A stretch of 64,000 bases of DNA. Origin: Pilaira anomala (taxonomy: Eukaryota; Mucoromycota; Mucoromycetes; Mucorales; Mucoraceae). The notes under the pieces were generated by a model. That model was not told the origin of the DNA, did no database searches, and was given only the letters and a program-made list of their open reading frames with translations. The stretch covers positions 372,001-436,000 of the forward strand of contig JAIXMQ010000013.1 of the NCBI GenBank assembly GCA_025716855.1, given 5' to 3'. The translations under genes were made by a program, and so were the position numbers. Below, piece after piece: positions 47,648 through 63,700 of the stretch. Each line of letters begins with the position of its first letter. The stretch's first letter is position 1.

Positions 47648-48685
47648 TACTCACTACTTATTAATAGCTGCTTTGCAAAATGGCACGATTTCCTAGACCA
47701 AGAAGTAAGAAAAGGGAATATATCTCTAAGTGTATTTAGACCCAACAATCATTACTTGACACACGTTGGGTATATTATCAGAAAAGCTGGAAGTATGCGG
47801 GCATATAGCGCTCGATCAATGGAGAGAACAATTGGAAGATATTCCAAATTAATCAAGAGCAGAGTTTCAGCTGGAAAGAATGCCGGTAATTTAGTTGAAC
47901 GACTTTCAATGCGTTCGTACTTTAATCTAGCTGTAAACATACATGATTTACTTGACACCATTCAACCTAAACACAGATCGCTGGACAATTTTATTGAACT
48001 TCCTCTTTCCTCTCCTTTCAACTGTAATCACCAATTATGGAGTTCTTTTGCAACCCACTCATTATCTTCATCCAATCTCATTGAATCTGTCTCGCCAAAT
48101 ATTATAATCACACAGCTCAAAAATTTTTACAATCGTTCTGTTCCAGGACGTTTCCAACGTATTACTATCATAAATGATACAATTAAAATCACCGCCCGTG
48201 CCCTCATCAATAATCATTTATTTAGCTCTTGCATGTATAGAAGGATCAGATCTGAAAGTCGTCGCGGAAATCAATATGTATTATTCCATGCATCATATAA
48301 ATCGTAAGCTAATATATTTTCTATTTTTTTTTTTTCTTGCTCATTTTCTCTTCAATACAGTTCATATCGCTGGTATGTTGGTTCTGTTATATTCTATTTT
48401 GAGCATAACAATTCAAACATCGATGACAACAAGCAATTTCTGGTCCTTGTTGAGATAATGAAGTATCATGGCGCTACTGGTTACGATAAAAGAATCCCTG
48501 TTATTGAATTGAATGAACCTGGTCAGCCCGCAAAATTGGTTATTATTAGTCTTAATGACATACAACGACAAGTTGGGCTTGTTCAATCATCAATCGATTC
48601 ATTAGAACATAAAGTTATTTCTCCCTACATAATCTTCAGCGATGATATGAAAGAAACTGCTGGTCAGTTAAAATACATTTTATAA
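47643..48685 (+). mobile_element. 3' part of a CACTA/DUF4218-like transposon gene
   Basis: The main exon (to about 48302) encodes LSVFRPNNHYLTHVGYIIRK and then SMRAYSARSMERTIGRYSKL and SAGKNAGNLVERLSMRSYF. This arrangement resembles the DUF4218 region downstream of Tnp2 transposases. A GTAAGC...ATACAG intron joins it to a second exon from 48360 encoding SYRWYVGSVIFYFEHNNSN and onward to the stop at 48685. Upstream of 47703 the homologous frame (KWHDFLD) is displaced by one base in an A-run. No transposase core is present, so this is a truncated, probably inactive copy. Confidence 0.6.
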
Positions 48686-48994
48686 CATATTCTTTTTTTT
48701 TTTCTCTCTCTTTTTCTATTTTTTTTTTTTCTTATTTCTACTTGCTTTCTTCTATCAATAACATATATCTACAATAAACTATTATAAATAATAGATTCAA
48801 AAATAAAAAACCAATTTAAAGATATAAACGTGAGAAAGGTTTCGCAATGTAGATTGTTAAAGTGATGGAGTGCTTTAATGTAACAGGTAAGTGAAAAAGA
48901 ATAATTATATCTTTTTTTTAAAAAAAAGTTTTTTAAGTCACGTTCATTGGTAAAAAAAAATCAATGTTCAAACAAAAAAGGGGGAATTTTTAAT
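48686..48994. other. Intergenic between transposon fragment and zinc-finger gene
   Basis: 309 bp, T-rich near 48690-48730, nothing recognised. Confidence 0.5.
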
Positions 48995-51091
48995 TTAATA
49001 GTGCTCTTGTTCTCTATGAATGCCAAGACCATACTTTCCAGAAACTTTTTTGCCGCATAGTGTGCATTCGATTTGTCTTTTCATTCGCGTTCTTTTTGCA
49101 CCTGCTATTGTTGGCTGAATCGAACTTGATGATTCAAGCACCGTTGTTGGACTTAAGGTTGGTTTGAACTCTGATTTGATTTTAGGTCGCAACCCATGGA
49201 CATGAGTTGAATGATTGGAAGCCTCTCTTAAAGATAAATATATGGCTTGACAGCTATAACATTTAAAATCTTCAAGGCTTACATGAGAAGCTAGCTTCAA
49301 ATTGTGAGATATTTGAACATGTTTACTACATGATTTCCAGTCGGGAAACATTTCCATACATAACGTACAATGCGTTTGGTGAGAGTGTGAGTTGCTTTTA
49401 AGGTGAGAGATGGTATAACGATGAATATTTTGTAAATGATTACAATAGGAAGAAAATGTCTTACAGCGTTTGTCGCATGCAGCACAATAAAACGCAGGGT
49501 CATTCAAAGAAGGTAATACTGAATTATTAATTGCAGAAACATTGTGTATAAAGTTGATATGACATGAGAATGTTTTAAAATTAAGAAAATATCTTTCACA
49601 TGCGGCACAATAGCGATCCGGGTGGTTAATATCTGGTATGATATCGGGGTGAAGGATACGTTTTCTATTGACAGGATATAAACGCATTTGATGGACTCGA
49701 AGGAAATGGATTCTATATGCATTTCGATTCTTACATTGTTTATCACAAATATAGCAGTAAAGAGATGGGTTTAGTGTCCCAGCCAAAGGTTCTAAAATAC
49801 TGTTCGATGTGCGTGTACTGTTGTTAATATTACTTTCAGAATTATCATTCGATGTTGTTTTTTCACCATTGAGCGTAGGATGGCTATAAGTAAGATGCTG
49901 GATAATTGAGTCTCTATCTGTTAAGTGTTGGTCGCAAGTGATACAATGAAGATGTGGGTTATCTCTTCCCAAGTTACTGGCTGTATCTCTAGTTCCTTTA
50001 TGGTAATTTATCAAATGTCTTTCGAAATCGCCTCTCGTGTTGTAATTTATGTTACATTCATTACAGTATGAGTCCCAGTTAATAGTTTCAGCATCATTTA
50101 TGGTTTCATGAAGTTCTGTGGGGAGTAAAAAACGATACTTTGGTAAAAGAACCGGAGTTTTGAAAGTACTAAAACATTCTGACTTGATTCCAGATGAGTG
50201 CATTTCGTGGATATGTGACAGAAATGATTCTATCGTACATGGTTTTAAACAAACGTTACAATAAAGTTTTTCAGAACAATTATCTTCGATTTCAGATTCA
50301 TCACTTTCATTAGTTACAATATCGTCTAAAAGAATATTAGTTAAAAATATGTTTACCGTCAATTTAAAAGTTCAAGTGGAGGTCTTACCATGGGAAACAA
50401 CGGAATCGTTGTTACTTGAACGTGAAGAAGCCCTTTGCATAGGCAAACTTTGAATATCATGTTCAATTTCATCTCCTTCGTCTTCTGGTTCCGTGTCAAG
50501 TTCTAATTCAATTCTTGATTCTGTTTCAACACCTTCGTGTTCTTCATTTTCTGAACACCTGTTTTCATCCTCTTGTGCTACTTTATCCCACTCCATGTCA
50601 AGACCAAATTCCTTATAATCTGAAGGGTTGTTCTCCACTGGCCCTTCTTCAACTGTTGAATGATTAATATCAAGGTCAGAGCTTTCTTCCAAGGCTGAAG
50701 ATACATTATCATTCACCGTCTGAACATGAGCTGATTCAGTACTTTCAATTGGTATACTTTGTTTTTCTTGATTTAAAGTCTCAGTTACTTGTTGCTTGAT
50801 AGATCTGTTGATCCTTCTATTTGATCTTTCTTTTGCTTCTTTTTCCGCTTTTTCTGCTGCTGTTACTTCTGGTAGTGCTTCTTTTCCTTCTACTACTGTT
50901 ACTTTTCTTGGTCTACCTCTTGTCATTCTTCGATTTGGTGGTCTACCTCTTCTCACTTCTCCAGTAATTGTTTTATCGCTTCTCACTGCCACTTTCCTTG
51001 GTCTACCTCTTCTCTCTTCTCCAGTAATTGTTTTATCTCTTCTCATTGGTAGTTTTCTTGGTCTTCCTCTTTTTGGTTTATTAGAAGTCAT
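48995..51091 (-). CDS. AT-hook plus nine-finger C2H2 protein
   Basis: Two exons (50389-51091 and 48995-50325) give 677 aa. The N-terminal 70 residues carry four RGRP cores (KRGRPRK, RRGRPRK, RRGRPPN, TRGRPRK) of AT-hook type, which bind the minor groove of A/T-rich DNA. A Glu/Ser-rich acidic middle follows. Exon 2 encodes nine C2H2 fingers, starting at CNVCLKPCTIESFLSHIHEMH and ending at CTLCGKKVSGKYGLGIHREQ. Many fingers are preceded by an NxPxxYC or NxPxxHC linker. Likely a nuclear DNA-binding protein; targets unknown. It is related to its downstream neighbour and to the remnant at 47291. Confidence 0.82.
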
Positions 51092-51326
51092 GTGGTATAA
51101 AGTAAAGGTAAAAAGTGCTTGTTTACATGATTACGCGATTTTTTCCGTTTTGTTTACTTTCGGAAGCAGTCTGGGACTTTTTTTTTTAAAAAAAATTATT
51201 TACATGTATAATTTAACGCCGAGGATGAACTACTTCCTTGCCTATTAAATAATAACAAATACAAAGGCTCAACGGAAGATGATTTTATTATTATACATTG
51301 TTTTTTTTTTCGTAATTAGCTTAATT

Positions 51327-53601
51327 CTAAGTTTCTATCCTAATTCGTTTTGATCTTTTGTTATTTGGATATGATATACTTGTTTTTCTTTTCACGAGTT
51401 TATGAATCTTCTGCAAATGAGTATGAAACCATTTCGTAGTACTGTATGATTTATTACATGCAGCACAATAGTGGTTTGGATCATTTGGGTTAATAACTTC
51501 TTCGTTGGATGTATCACTAGCAAAAGCTTCGAACCTTTTTTCAGACAGATCCATTTTATGTACTGAAACAAGATGTAATTTAAAGTTGCCCTTATTGCTA
51601 AACTTTCGTAGACATACATTACAATACAAGTTCGGATCATCTTCTTTAGGCAAAGGGTCATTTTTTAATAGCATATTTAAATTCGGCTTCCTTTCATATG
51701 TTTGGCTAGATTCTACACTCTCCTGGGTATCTACATAATTAAATTTGTGTATCTTGAAAAAGTGCATTAAAGAGGTGGATTTGTTGTGGAAGGTTATGTC
51801 GCAAGAATCACAACGATCTATGTTGCACAAAATAGGTTCAGTAGAAATGACACTGTCTTTTATTTCGATGTTGCTGTCCAGAGATTTGACTGGAGTCGGA
51901 ACAACAGACACAAGGTTTTCGTACAGATTTGTCGCCTCAACATTTTTTAAATGAGCTCTGGTTACAAAATGTCGATCATAATTTTTCTGGAGAATGAAGG
52001 AAGTACAACAAACATTACAACGATATTCATTTTTACATTTACTATCTGTTTCTGTGATATGACTCCTTTTTATATGATTTTTGAGAAATCCGAATCTTTT
52101 GAATTGTTTATCGCAGTAAGTGCATTTAAATTTAGTTTTTTCCAATATCTTCATTGGTGCTATATTATTTTCTGTGTTGTCTTTTGCTTTATATTTTCTG
52201 TTGTGTTTTCTCCAGTTTCCACCGTCTTTTACTTTATGTATTACTTTCATATGTACCGGAATATAATTTGTTGTTAAAAACACTTTATTACATATGCGAC
52301 AAGTATTATTTGGATTAACACTGTGAGATGTAACAATTCTTTTTCTTGTAAGATATTTGGTTTTTCCTTGGATCATAGGCTTTCGAAGTATTCTCCCGGT
52401 TGGTAATCGTTTCCTTCTTTTTGAATTCATACATGTAGGTGATAAATATTTTGGAATAAATTGATTTAGAGGCTCTGTCACAATTTCTTTTTCTATCACG
52501 GGAGTCATAGTGGTGCGAGTCTTACTGGACCGCAAAATACGTTTTGTGTTATTGGGACTTTCAATCAGTTGATTTCTTCGCATGGTTTTTCTTAATTTGT
52601 AGCCTTTCCGAGAAACATTTTTGAAAGCTTCGTTTACATGTTTAGTTGATTGTGAATCTTCTTGAAAAGAGGTCTCTTTGGCTTCAGCAATGAGATTAGT
52701 TGATGTTGAATCTTTTTGACAGGAATCATCTATATTATTACTTGATAATAAAGAAGCGTTTTGACTTAGTTTATTATAAAAACTCTCGCTAATCAGTGTC
52801 TCTGCGTGATCGATTATGCTATGCTGATTAACATGCTCTTTAAAATCCAGAGTTACATTGTGAATCTTAAAATAGTGTCTTTGTAGAGAAATAACACCTT
52901 TCAATTGACGATCGCATTCCTTGCACTGATGGATAACTGACCTATATGGATTTATTTTCTTTCGATCATCGAACTTGTGGGAACTGGTATCACTAAAGTG
53001 ACTGAGATAATCCTCAGCTGTTGTAAACGATCTGTCACATATACAGCAGTAGTTGTCTGGATCATCTTTATGTGGTTCAACTGTTTCATCAGCTCTCCAT
53101 TCAAAAAATGGCCTTAAAATCATTTGATGTTTTTTAGTGAGATGACGATAGAATTCGGCCTTATCCACGGAAGTTATATTGCAAACACGACAATAAAAGT
53201 GGGGGTCATTATCATCCGGTATTATTTGTTCATACGACAAAAAACTAAAGCACTTTTCCCATCCCCGGTCGTCAGTTTCTTCTACGATATCAATTTCTCC
53301 AGGTATGCTAAATTCATCATTTTCAAATATATTTTTTTCTGCTGCACAACTGCTTCTGATCACTGACATTTCATCAATCTCTTCAGTCATAGACAAAGTT
53401 TTTTGGTAGGGAAGGCAGGATTCTCTCAAAGAAGCACTATCTTCTGTATCAACCTGTATATTAGGTTTTGGTGTAAAACCAAATGATTCATCTTTCCAAC
53501 TAGACTGATCTGGATCATAATAACTAAGTGTAGTAGAAGACGAAAGTTGCCTATGGAATTCTGTAATTCATCATATTTTAAGAAAATCTTAAAGAATAAC
53601 C

Positions 53602-53637
<36 letters not shown>

Positions 53638-54078
53638 TTGATTTATAGGGTTTTCAACTGAATTTAATCGAAGTAATTTTGTGGATTGAATTAAATCGCT
53701 CAAAATACTTGAGCTGTTCCCTAATTCCAGCGGAACTTGACTAGTAGATCTTTTATATCGGTTTCTACGCTTCTCTTCCGACTTCAGGAGAAAAGCTGAG
53801 AATGAAGAGATATCCACCTTGCTTCTTTCGAGGCGCCACGGCAACTGAGTTTGATTATCACCACCCTTCAAAATCACTGTAGGGCTTAGTATGTCCTCTG
53901 GGTTTGTACTTGATCCATGCTTTGATATGGGGTAAGTTGGTATGTTTTGTTGCGAGTAGTAACTATCTGCTTCTACGCGTTTGTTACTATTCAGACCAAT
54001 TCTATTGAAATGTTTTTTAAAGCGACGAAGTGACTTTGCGATTAGGAATCTTCTTTTTGTGATCTTTTTAATCTTCAT
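51327..54078 (-). CDS. Nine-finger C2H2 protein, paralogue of its neighbour
   Basis: Two exons (53637-54078 and 51327-53560) give 891 aa. The start is the ATG of MKIKKITKRRFLIAKSLRRF, a very basic N-terminus. About nine C2H2 fingers are spread over the protein, from CRVCNITSVDKAEFYRHLTK to CAACNKSYSTTKWFHTHLQK. One has a longer His spacing (CCICDRSF...SHFSDTSSH). Most fingers are preceded by a linker of the type NDPHFYC, DDPDNYC, DDPNLYC or NDPNHYC. The central region is rich in Arg/Lys (GYKLRKTMRRN, MNSKRRKRLPTGR). Same orientation as the 48995-51091 gene, 235 bp apart, with a similar two-exon layout, consistent with tandem duplication and divergence. Confidence 0.82.
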
Positions 54079-54286
54079 ATTTGACAGTAAAAAGTCCAAG
54101 AGAGGGAACTTTTTCCTTTCAAGAGTTTATTTCTAACGTTTCAATACAGTCACGTTACACACAGCTGAGTTTATTTTTTTTATGCAAAACCAGTAGATTG
54201 AATAACATTGATAATGAAGTACCTCTACTATTACGCGAATTTTATTAATTTTTATTAATTTTTTTTTGTATTTGTTTTGATTATTA

Positions 54287-57200
54287 TTACAATCCCAAGC
54301 CTCTTCTTCTTGGAGTGCGCATATCTCTAGCACCTGGTGTAGCAATGCGGCCAGCTCTAGCAGTATTTTGTCTCGTTTGCAATGCTTTAGCCTCAGCTTG
54401 TTCTTCTCTTTCACGAGCTTAAATAATAATAATAAAGTATAAGTGATACAAATGGTTTTGGTATATAGATATCATTTCTTACCTAATTTCATTTCCATTT
54501 CCATATTCAAACGAGATTCAGTAGCAATATTAGCCATACGTTTTTCTTTATGACCATAATTTCTATCACGATCACGAATAGAAAAGAACATTGGACCTAA
54601 CTCTGCTAACCAGAAAGGATCTACAGAAGTGACACATTGCATATATTCCTTTGATGTCATGACTAGTTCATGGTATACAACATAATCAGGTGTAAAACCT
54701 GCACCGAATAATGCACTAGTAGGATGAAGATGTACCTTCATACCACTTCTACAGTTCACGTATTCTCCAATACCTTTCAATCTTGCAGCTTGATGGAAAT
54801 AAGCAGAACAAATACATTTACGAATGATATCCCAATCTGTACCACAAGATATGTAGGGCATTTTGATAGTTTTCATGATATCCATTAATTGCGAACGAAC
54901 TTCTCTGGCTTTACGCATAGCTTTAGGATGAACAAAATGTTTTGTACACCAATCATCACGATAACTATTATATTACAGATTAATTCATTTATCTTTTTTT
55001 AAAAAGCGTTGTTTCTAAACTTACTGATTGATTTTCCATTGAGTATACACATGAAGAAGAGTTAAATGATCACTTTCAGGCACGAAAAACTTTTCTCTGG
55101 CAGCATCTGATTCTTCCATACGTTCTTTTGGTCTATAGAATACAGAAGGAACAGACAACATAGAAACGATTGTCTAGATTTAAAATCAAAAAAGTTAATA
55201 TATAGTCTTTTTAAGTCAATAAATTATATACTCATTTACCAAAACTTCAGCAGTACAATTTTGTTCCTGAGCAGCAATTAACATCTTTGCCAATGAAGGG
55301 TCTAAAGGAAACTCATTCATTTTTTTACCAGCTTCAGTCAATTCACCCGTATTATCAAAAGCATTAATAATCCAAAGTTGATACATGGAATTCAAAATAT
55401 TTTCTTGTGGTGGAGGATCCATAAAATCAAATTCTAAAAGGTTTTTGACACCTAAAGATTTTAATTGTAATACAACAGCTGCCAAATTTGTACGTTGAAT
55501 TTCAGGAATTGTGTTCACAAACATTTCATTTCTGAATGCATCTTCTGTATATAAACGGTAAGCGACACTAAACAACATGTGTGGTTAATATATGTGTTAA
55601 TTAAATCTTTCTTGTGATTTTAACTTACCCAGGTCCAGTTCTACCAGCACGACCACTACGTTGATTACCATTTGCTTGACTAATAGGCGTAACTTGTAAA
55701 GCATCCATACCAATACGAGGATTATAAACCTTAAGTTTACAATAACCTGTATCGACAACGTAAATAATACCATCTACAGTCAACGAAGTTTCGGCAATAT
55801 TGGTGGCTACAATAATTTTACGTGCATTATTTTCAGATCTTTGGAAAATCTTTGCTTGTAAATCAGCAGGCAATTGTGAATAAATGGGTAAAATAGCCAT
55901 AGGAGGTGGATTATCCAGTTGCTCCAAACGTTCTATGTATATATTAAAAAAAAAAAAAAAAGATGTTAATTTATCTATTGAGCTATTAAAATTATTATGA
56001 CATGTACCTGCTAATGCTGAACAGGTTGCTTCAATATCTTCTTGACCAGTCATGAAAATTAAGACATCACCAGCAGGTTGAGAAAGATGAATAGCCAAAG
56101 TTTGTTTTACGGCACTATCAACATAATCTTCACAAGAAGTCTTACTAAACATGACATCAACAGGGAAAGTACGACCGGGAATAAAGAAACAAGGAGCGTT
56201 ACCAAAGAATTGAGAAAAACGATCAGCATTCATAGTAGCTGAAGTGACAATAAGCTTTAAATCTCTTCTTCTAGCAAGTAACTTCTTTAAGAGACCCATC
56301 AAGACATCAGTATTTAAAGCACGCTCATGTGCTTCATCCATAATAATAGCACTGTATTGTTCAAGATCAGGAGAGCTCATAGATTCACGTAACAAGATAC
56401 CATCCGTCATGTAACGAATGACAGTATTTTCAGAAGTTTGATCTTCAAAACGAATTGTATAACCTACAGTATCACCTAATTCACAATTCATTTCTTCAGC
56501 AACACGTTTTGCAACAGACATGGCAGCAACACGACGTGGTTGAGTACAACTGACTTTGCCATACTTTGTATAACCATCTTCATGTAAATATTGAGTTAAT
56601 TGAGTAGTTTTACCAGAACCTGTTTCACCTACGATAATAATAACTTGATTATCACGTACCACTTTTAATAAATCTTCACGAACTGCAAATACAGGTAAAT
56701 ATTCACGTTGTTCTCTCATGGTTCTACTACGAGCAAAGTCACTAGCCGCTTCCGAGTTCTTCAAATGAGATGCAAACTTGGAATCACCTTTACCGTCGTC
56801 TGCATTGGAAACTTCTTCCTTTTTTCCTTTGACACCCATTACATTACCTAAGGTGGTACCCGCAAGATCAAACCTGGTAGCCTTTGCACGTTCAGCTTGT
56901 TCTCTCTTTTCTCTTACAAGACGACTTCCTTTACGAGAAATAATGGCCATATCGGATGTAGGATCTCTTACATGTTGTACAGCTTCTAATTGTTTTGTGA
57001 AAACCATACGACCATCCAAAAAGGGAGGTTTAATATCATGCACTAATAAATGAACTCTGTTCTCATTTTCCTCATCAAAATCTGTATCTACTTCAATGCG
57101 TTGAGCTACACCTGAGCTCAACATACGACTTGCTTCCCACATATCTGTATCTCGATTATACTGAGCTTGACGTGCAGATAATTTCTTTAATTGCTTTTGA

Positions 57201-58515
57201 GCTAATTCTTCTTCCTTGTGTCTATCATGGTCTTCGTAATCTGCAAATGCATTATGTGTTTCATCTACAATACCATTATCTTCCATTTGATACCATTCAC
57301 GATCCAATTGTGCTTGTTCTTCTTCCCATCTTTGTCGGTCGATTTCACTTCCCTCGAATTCTTCTGGGTATTCTAATGCGACTTCGTCATAAGCTGTAGA
57401 TCGAACGGCAGGAGTCATGATATCCCATGTTCTTTTGGCAGCGGCTGTAGCTGCACCAGTAGATTGTCTAAAGCCACTGTCGTGTCGGTTGGGTGTCATA
57501 TTACCTGTAGATAATCGTGGTGTAAAGGCGCCTTCGTTACTAGGTGTCATACTTGTCCATTGACTACGCTTAATTAAACCACCTCGTCTACCAGGTGTCT
57601 CTGAACCAGGTCTAGAAGAAGGTGTTCTTGAACTACTGTCACGATCATCTCTTCTATCATCTCTCCTGTCGCCTCTTCTATCATCTCTTCTATCGTCTCT
57701 TCTATCATCTCTTCTATCGTCTCTTCTACTTCTATCATCTCTACGATTGTCTCTATCATGACTGCGGCGACTACTTTCACTATCATAATGACTTGTTCCT
57801 CTATGTCTATCCTTTCTCTTCATTTCTTCCATTCTCTTTAATGCAGATTCGGAGATACCACCACCATGTGATGGGGTATCCATTCTTTGTGAACGATATT
57901 GAGGACGTTGTCTTTCGATTGGCTTGATAGGCTCTTCCTCTTCTTTCGCATTATCGTCATCCCAATCCAATCTAACTTTTTTTTCCACATTTTGTTCTTT
58001 AGCAGCAGCGTCAGCTAAACGTTTTTTACGAGCTAATTCATCTAGACCTAATAAAGACTTATGAGGTATAGCAGGTACTTTAAAGATAGGACGGTCTCCG
58101 TCAGGAGCAGCGGATTTATTCTTTTTGGGATTGATGAGACCGCCTGGTAAACTGTTATCGAATACCAAGACTTCTTTAAGCTCTTCTGGATTGTCATTGT
58201 CTTTCTTGGATGGTTGTTGACTTGGCGTGTATTTTTGCTTTTTTCTTTCGTTATTGATCTTTGTGAATGTCTCTGCTAAAAATTCACGACTAAATCTACC
58301 AAATGTACCACAGACTAAGAAAGAAAAAGAATATAAGTGGGTCCATTCATGGAGACGGGTTATGTGTATTTCTTACCTTTACTAAACTTTTCAAAATCTT
58401 TATGTGTATCTGCAAATTGAATTACTTTTCTGGCAATCAAGTCGTTGGGATTGGTTAAATTTAAAGCTCTAGAAATATCTATTGCTATATCGTGAACAAA
58501 ATTTTCATCAGCCAT
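54287..58515 (-). CDS. PRP16: Pre-mRNA splicing DEAH-box helicase PRP16 (DHX38)
   Basis: Seven exons (58377-58515, 56008-58314, 55629-55932, 55240-55567, 55025-55173, 54483-54964, 54287-54417) give 1279 aa. The N-terminal part is charged and has an [12 protein letters not shown] repeat near residues 235-270, as in DHX38 SR-like regions. The helicase core has [11 protein letters not shown] (about 608), [31 protein letters not shown] (about 705), [21 protein letters not shown] and [13 protein letters not shown]. The helicase-associated and OB-fold regions complete the C-terminus ([24 protein letters not shown]). Prp16 remodels the spliceosome before the second step. The intron-rich genome implies heavy use. 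Confidence 0.95.
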
Positions 58516-58728
58516 TTTTGTTATTGGTTTTTAGTTAAAAAAGAAAAAAAAAAGGGCATTTTATTATTATTTTTGCATGTAAGTTTAAATCATACGTTCA
58601 AGAACGTCACAAAAGCCACTTTATTGGCTTCTTATATTTTTTTTTTTTTTTAAAAAAAAGTACCGCCTTTTCCCTTTTCCTTTTTTTATATTTCTTATTC
58701 TTTTTTTTATAAACAACAATAAAACACA
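58516..58728. promoter_or_regulatory. Shared divergent promoter of PRP16 and RSP5
   Basis: 213 bp between start codons, with a T-run/A-run junction at 58639-58660. No clear TATA box. Confidence 0.45.
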
Positions 58729-61459
<2,731 letters not shown>

Positions 61460-61678
61460 ACACATTATTTTTTTTTTCTTTTTCATACAATCGCATCTTT
61501 TTTCATCATTCACACACATATTCAAATCATATAAATATATCTTTTTTTTTCTTAAAAATCATTTGTTTGTTTTGTGAAAAAAGCATCATATATATATTTT
61601 TTTTTTAAAAAAAAGGAAAAACTGGATTTCTAATTCATTAGTTCTAGTTCTTTTTTTTTTCTTTGTATACTTTTCCTT

Positions 61679-61710
<32 letters not shown>

Positions 61711-61810
61711 TTTTTTGTACATTGAGAGATAGAGAGAGGTGGGGATAAAAAAAATATGACAAATATATATGAAAAAAAAAAAGGGTTGGGAAAAGAACGA
61801 ATTAATAAAT
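61460..61810. other. Convergent 3' flanks of RSP5 and TOM40
   Basis: 351 bp of T-rich sequence with many poly-T runs (61645-61718); nothing else recognised. Confidence 0.6.
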
Positions 61811-63107
61811 CTAAGCGGACAACATGATACCAACACCGAACTTGCTTTGACCCTTCATATGATCCAAATCACCAGAGATGAGGAAAGAGAAACCAGGAGC
61901 CATCTTTTCTTCTAAAACGGCAGAAACTCTTCCTGTAGTATCGATTTGACCTCTGAAAGTAGCTTGTCTGAAATCAAATTTACCACCAACGGTAGCAACA
62001 GCTTCTCTACGACCATTTTGAACCATCAAATTAAGTTCAACACCGAAATCAACCTTCTCGTTAATACGTTGATAATAACTAGCTTGTATCGCGCCAACAC
62101 CTTGGAATTGTGCAGTAGCGATATAATCACTACCAGTATATTTACCGACAAGTGACATGGCAGTTTCTTCCATATCAGGAGTAGGACGTTGCAAAACAAT
62201 CTCGGATCCAATCACCAACTTTTGAGATACAGATTGAAGGTAAGAGGCCATATAAAGACCTGTTAATTCCAATGGGTTGGGGTTCATGGTCTTGAATGTC
62301 ATTGAATAATCTGTTCCATTTACTTCTTGTTCAACTTGGAGCATAGAATGACCAGGCATATTTGTGAGCTAATATTATATATATGCACTTTTTTTGTTAG
62401 CTCTCTTTCGCTCTTTCTCACATTCCCTTATCCCCCCCCCCCTCCTCATTTCTCTTTCTTTTTCTATTTTCTCGATTTTTTTACCTGTGCGACGACCTTT
62501 GTAATGGAGTTGGCTGACCAAGCATGTCTAAAGACACCGTTAAGGTTAGTATCATTATCCATGGTACCCTGCAACATGGTCTAACAATAAAAAAAAAATG
62601 TGTCAAAAAAATAAATTCTCGTTTGTCTCTTCTCTGTAAAAATCCTTTCTTTTTCGCAAAAAAAAGAACCGAATCTATTGAAAAAAAAACTCACTCTTTC
62701 AGTCATATAACCAGACATGAAGTTATACATGGGAGGCATAACTTGAGAACCTAAAGAGAATTGATGTTGAACGTGGAAATTTCCAGAAAGCTCCTTAACA
62801 ATGTTGGCTTGAGCACCATCAAAAAGGTAGTTGGAAGTAAAGACCTCTATTGATAGAAAGAGTATTAAGTCACAAGTTCTCAAATTTTTTTTTACGTGTA
62901 TCTATTACCTTTGGTAACTTCACCGTGAAGTCTTTCGAACTTTCCAGGGCTAGGTAAGTTGAGACGTCCCTTTTGATAACTGAACCAAGTAGGCCATTGA
63001 AGAGGATTCCAAGGAGATCCCGAAGGCTTTTGATCCTTTAAACCAAAACTGTTGGTAAGAGGAGAGAACATTCTAGGTTGAACGGGTGTAGTCTCTGGTG
63101 TAGCCAT
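61811..63107 (-). CDS. TOM40: Mitochondrial import receptor pore TOM40
   Basis: Four exons (62909-63107, 62695-62846, 62485-62580, 61811-62368) give 334 aa. After a Pro-rich N-terminus the sequence runs FERLHGEVTKEVFTSNYLFD, then KELSGNFHVQHQFSLGS, LTNMPGHSMLQVEQEVNGTD and KFDFRQATFRGQIDTTGRVS, ending FGVGIMLSA. Alternating hydrophobic residues along the chain fit the 19-strand porin-3 beta barrel. Tom40 forms the outer-membrane channel for nearly all imported proteins. Intron 2 has a GTGAGT donor. Confidence 0.93.
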
Positions 63108-63700
63108 TTTTTTTAAAAAAAGTGAAAAAATAAAAAAATATGTGAGGAAATTTTATTTTTTATGGACCCCTTCTCAACCCCCCGCCACAAAATGGCTCTA
63201 AAAAAATAGCTGCCAAAAAATATAAAAAAATAAGAAAAAAACTAAAACTGTGACTTGTTAATCCAATACTTTGAAAGGTGGAAATGACATCATGTTGTAA
63301 AGGTGTTTCTATGCATAGCAACTGTCAAAAGAACAGTAAAAGCTTTTTATAGTTGATGAGAAAAAGATGTGTTTTAAAAGAGGAAAGCAAAATTTAGTTG
63401 ACAGGCTTACTCAAGCAATTACACCATGAAATCTCAGCAGCAACTAAAGAACATTATCTTGCTTTTAAGCAAACTTTACTTGTCAATTAACTTGCATACA
63501 AATCGTATGTACAATGTCAAGTAGGTACATATGAACAAGAAGGAAACCAGCAAGTCGATTTTAAAATGTTCTTTTTTATTTATTTTCACGTCACCCCTAA
63601 TGTTATACCATCATCTTTTCTATCGGCCATTTAAAAAAAAAGTGCATGTCAAAAAGGAATTTCCCTTTTTTTTTTTACCCCTTACAAATAAAATAAAAAT
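63108..63700. promoter_or_regulatory. Divergent intergenic region of TOM40 and the AsnRS gene
   Basis: 593 bp between start codons, A/T-rich, no clear TATA box; nothing else recognised. Confidence 0.5.

Noticed and set aside
56778..57927. Plus-strand frames opposite PRP16 exon 2
   Set aside because: Shadows of the repetitive RDDR coding region on the other strand.
55625..58168. One continuous 847-codon frame in PRP16
   Set aside because: It contains the unspliced intron 55933-56007, visible as a poly-Phe insert inside the helicase core.
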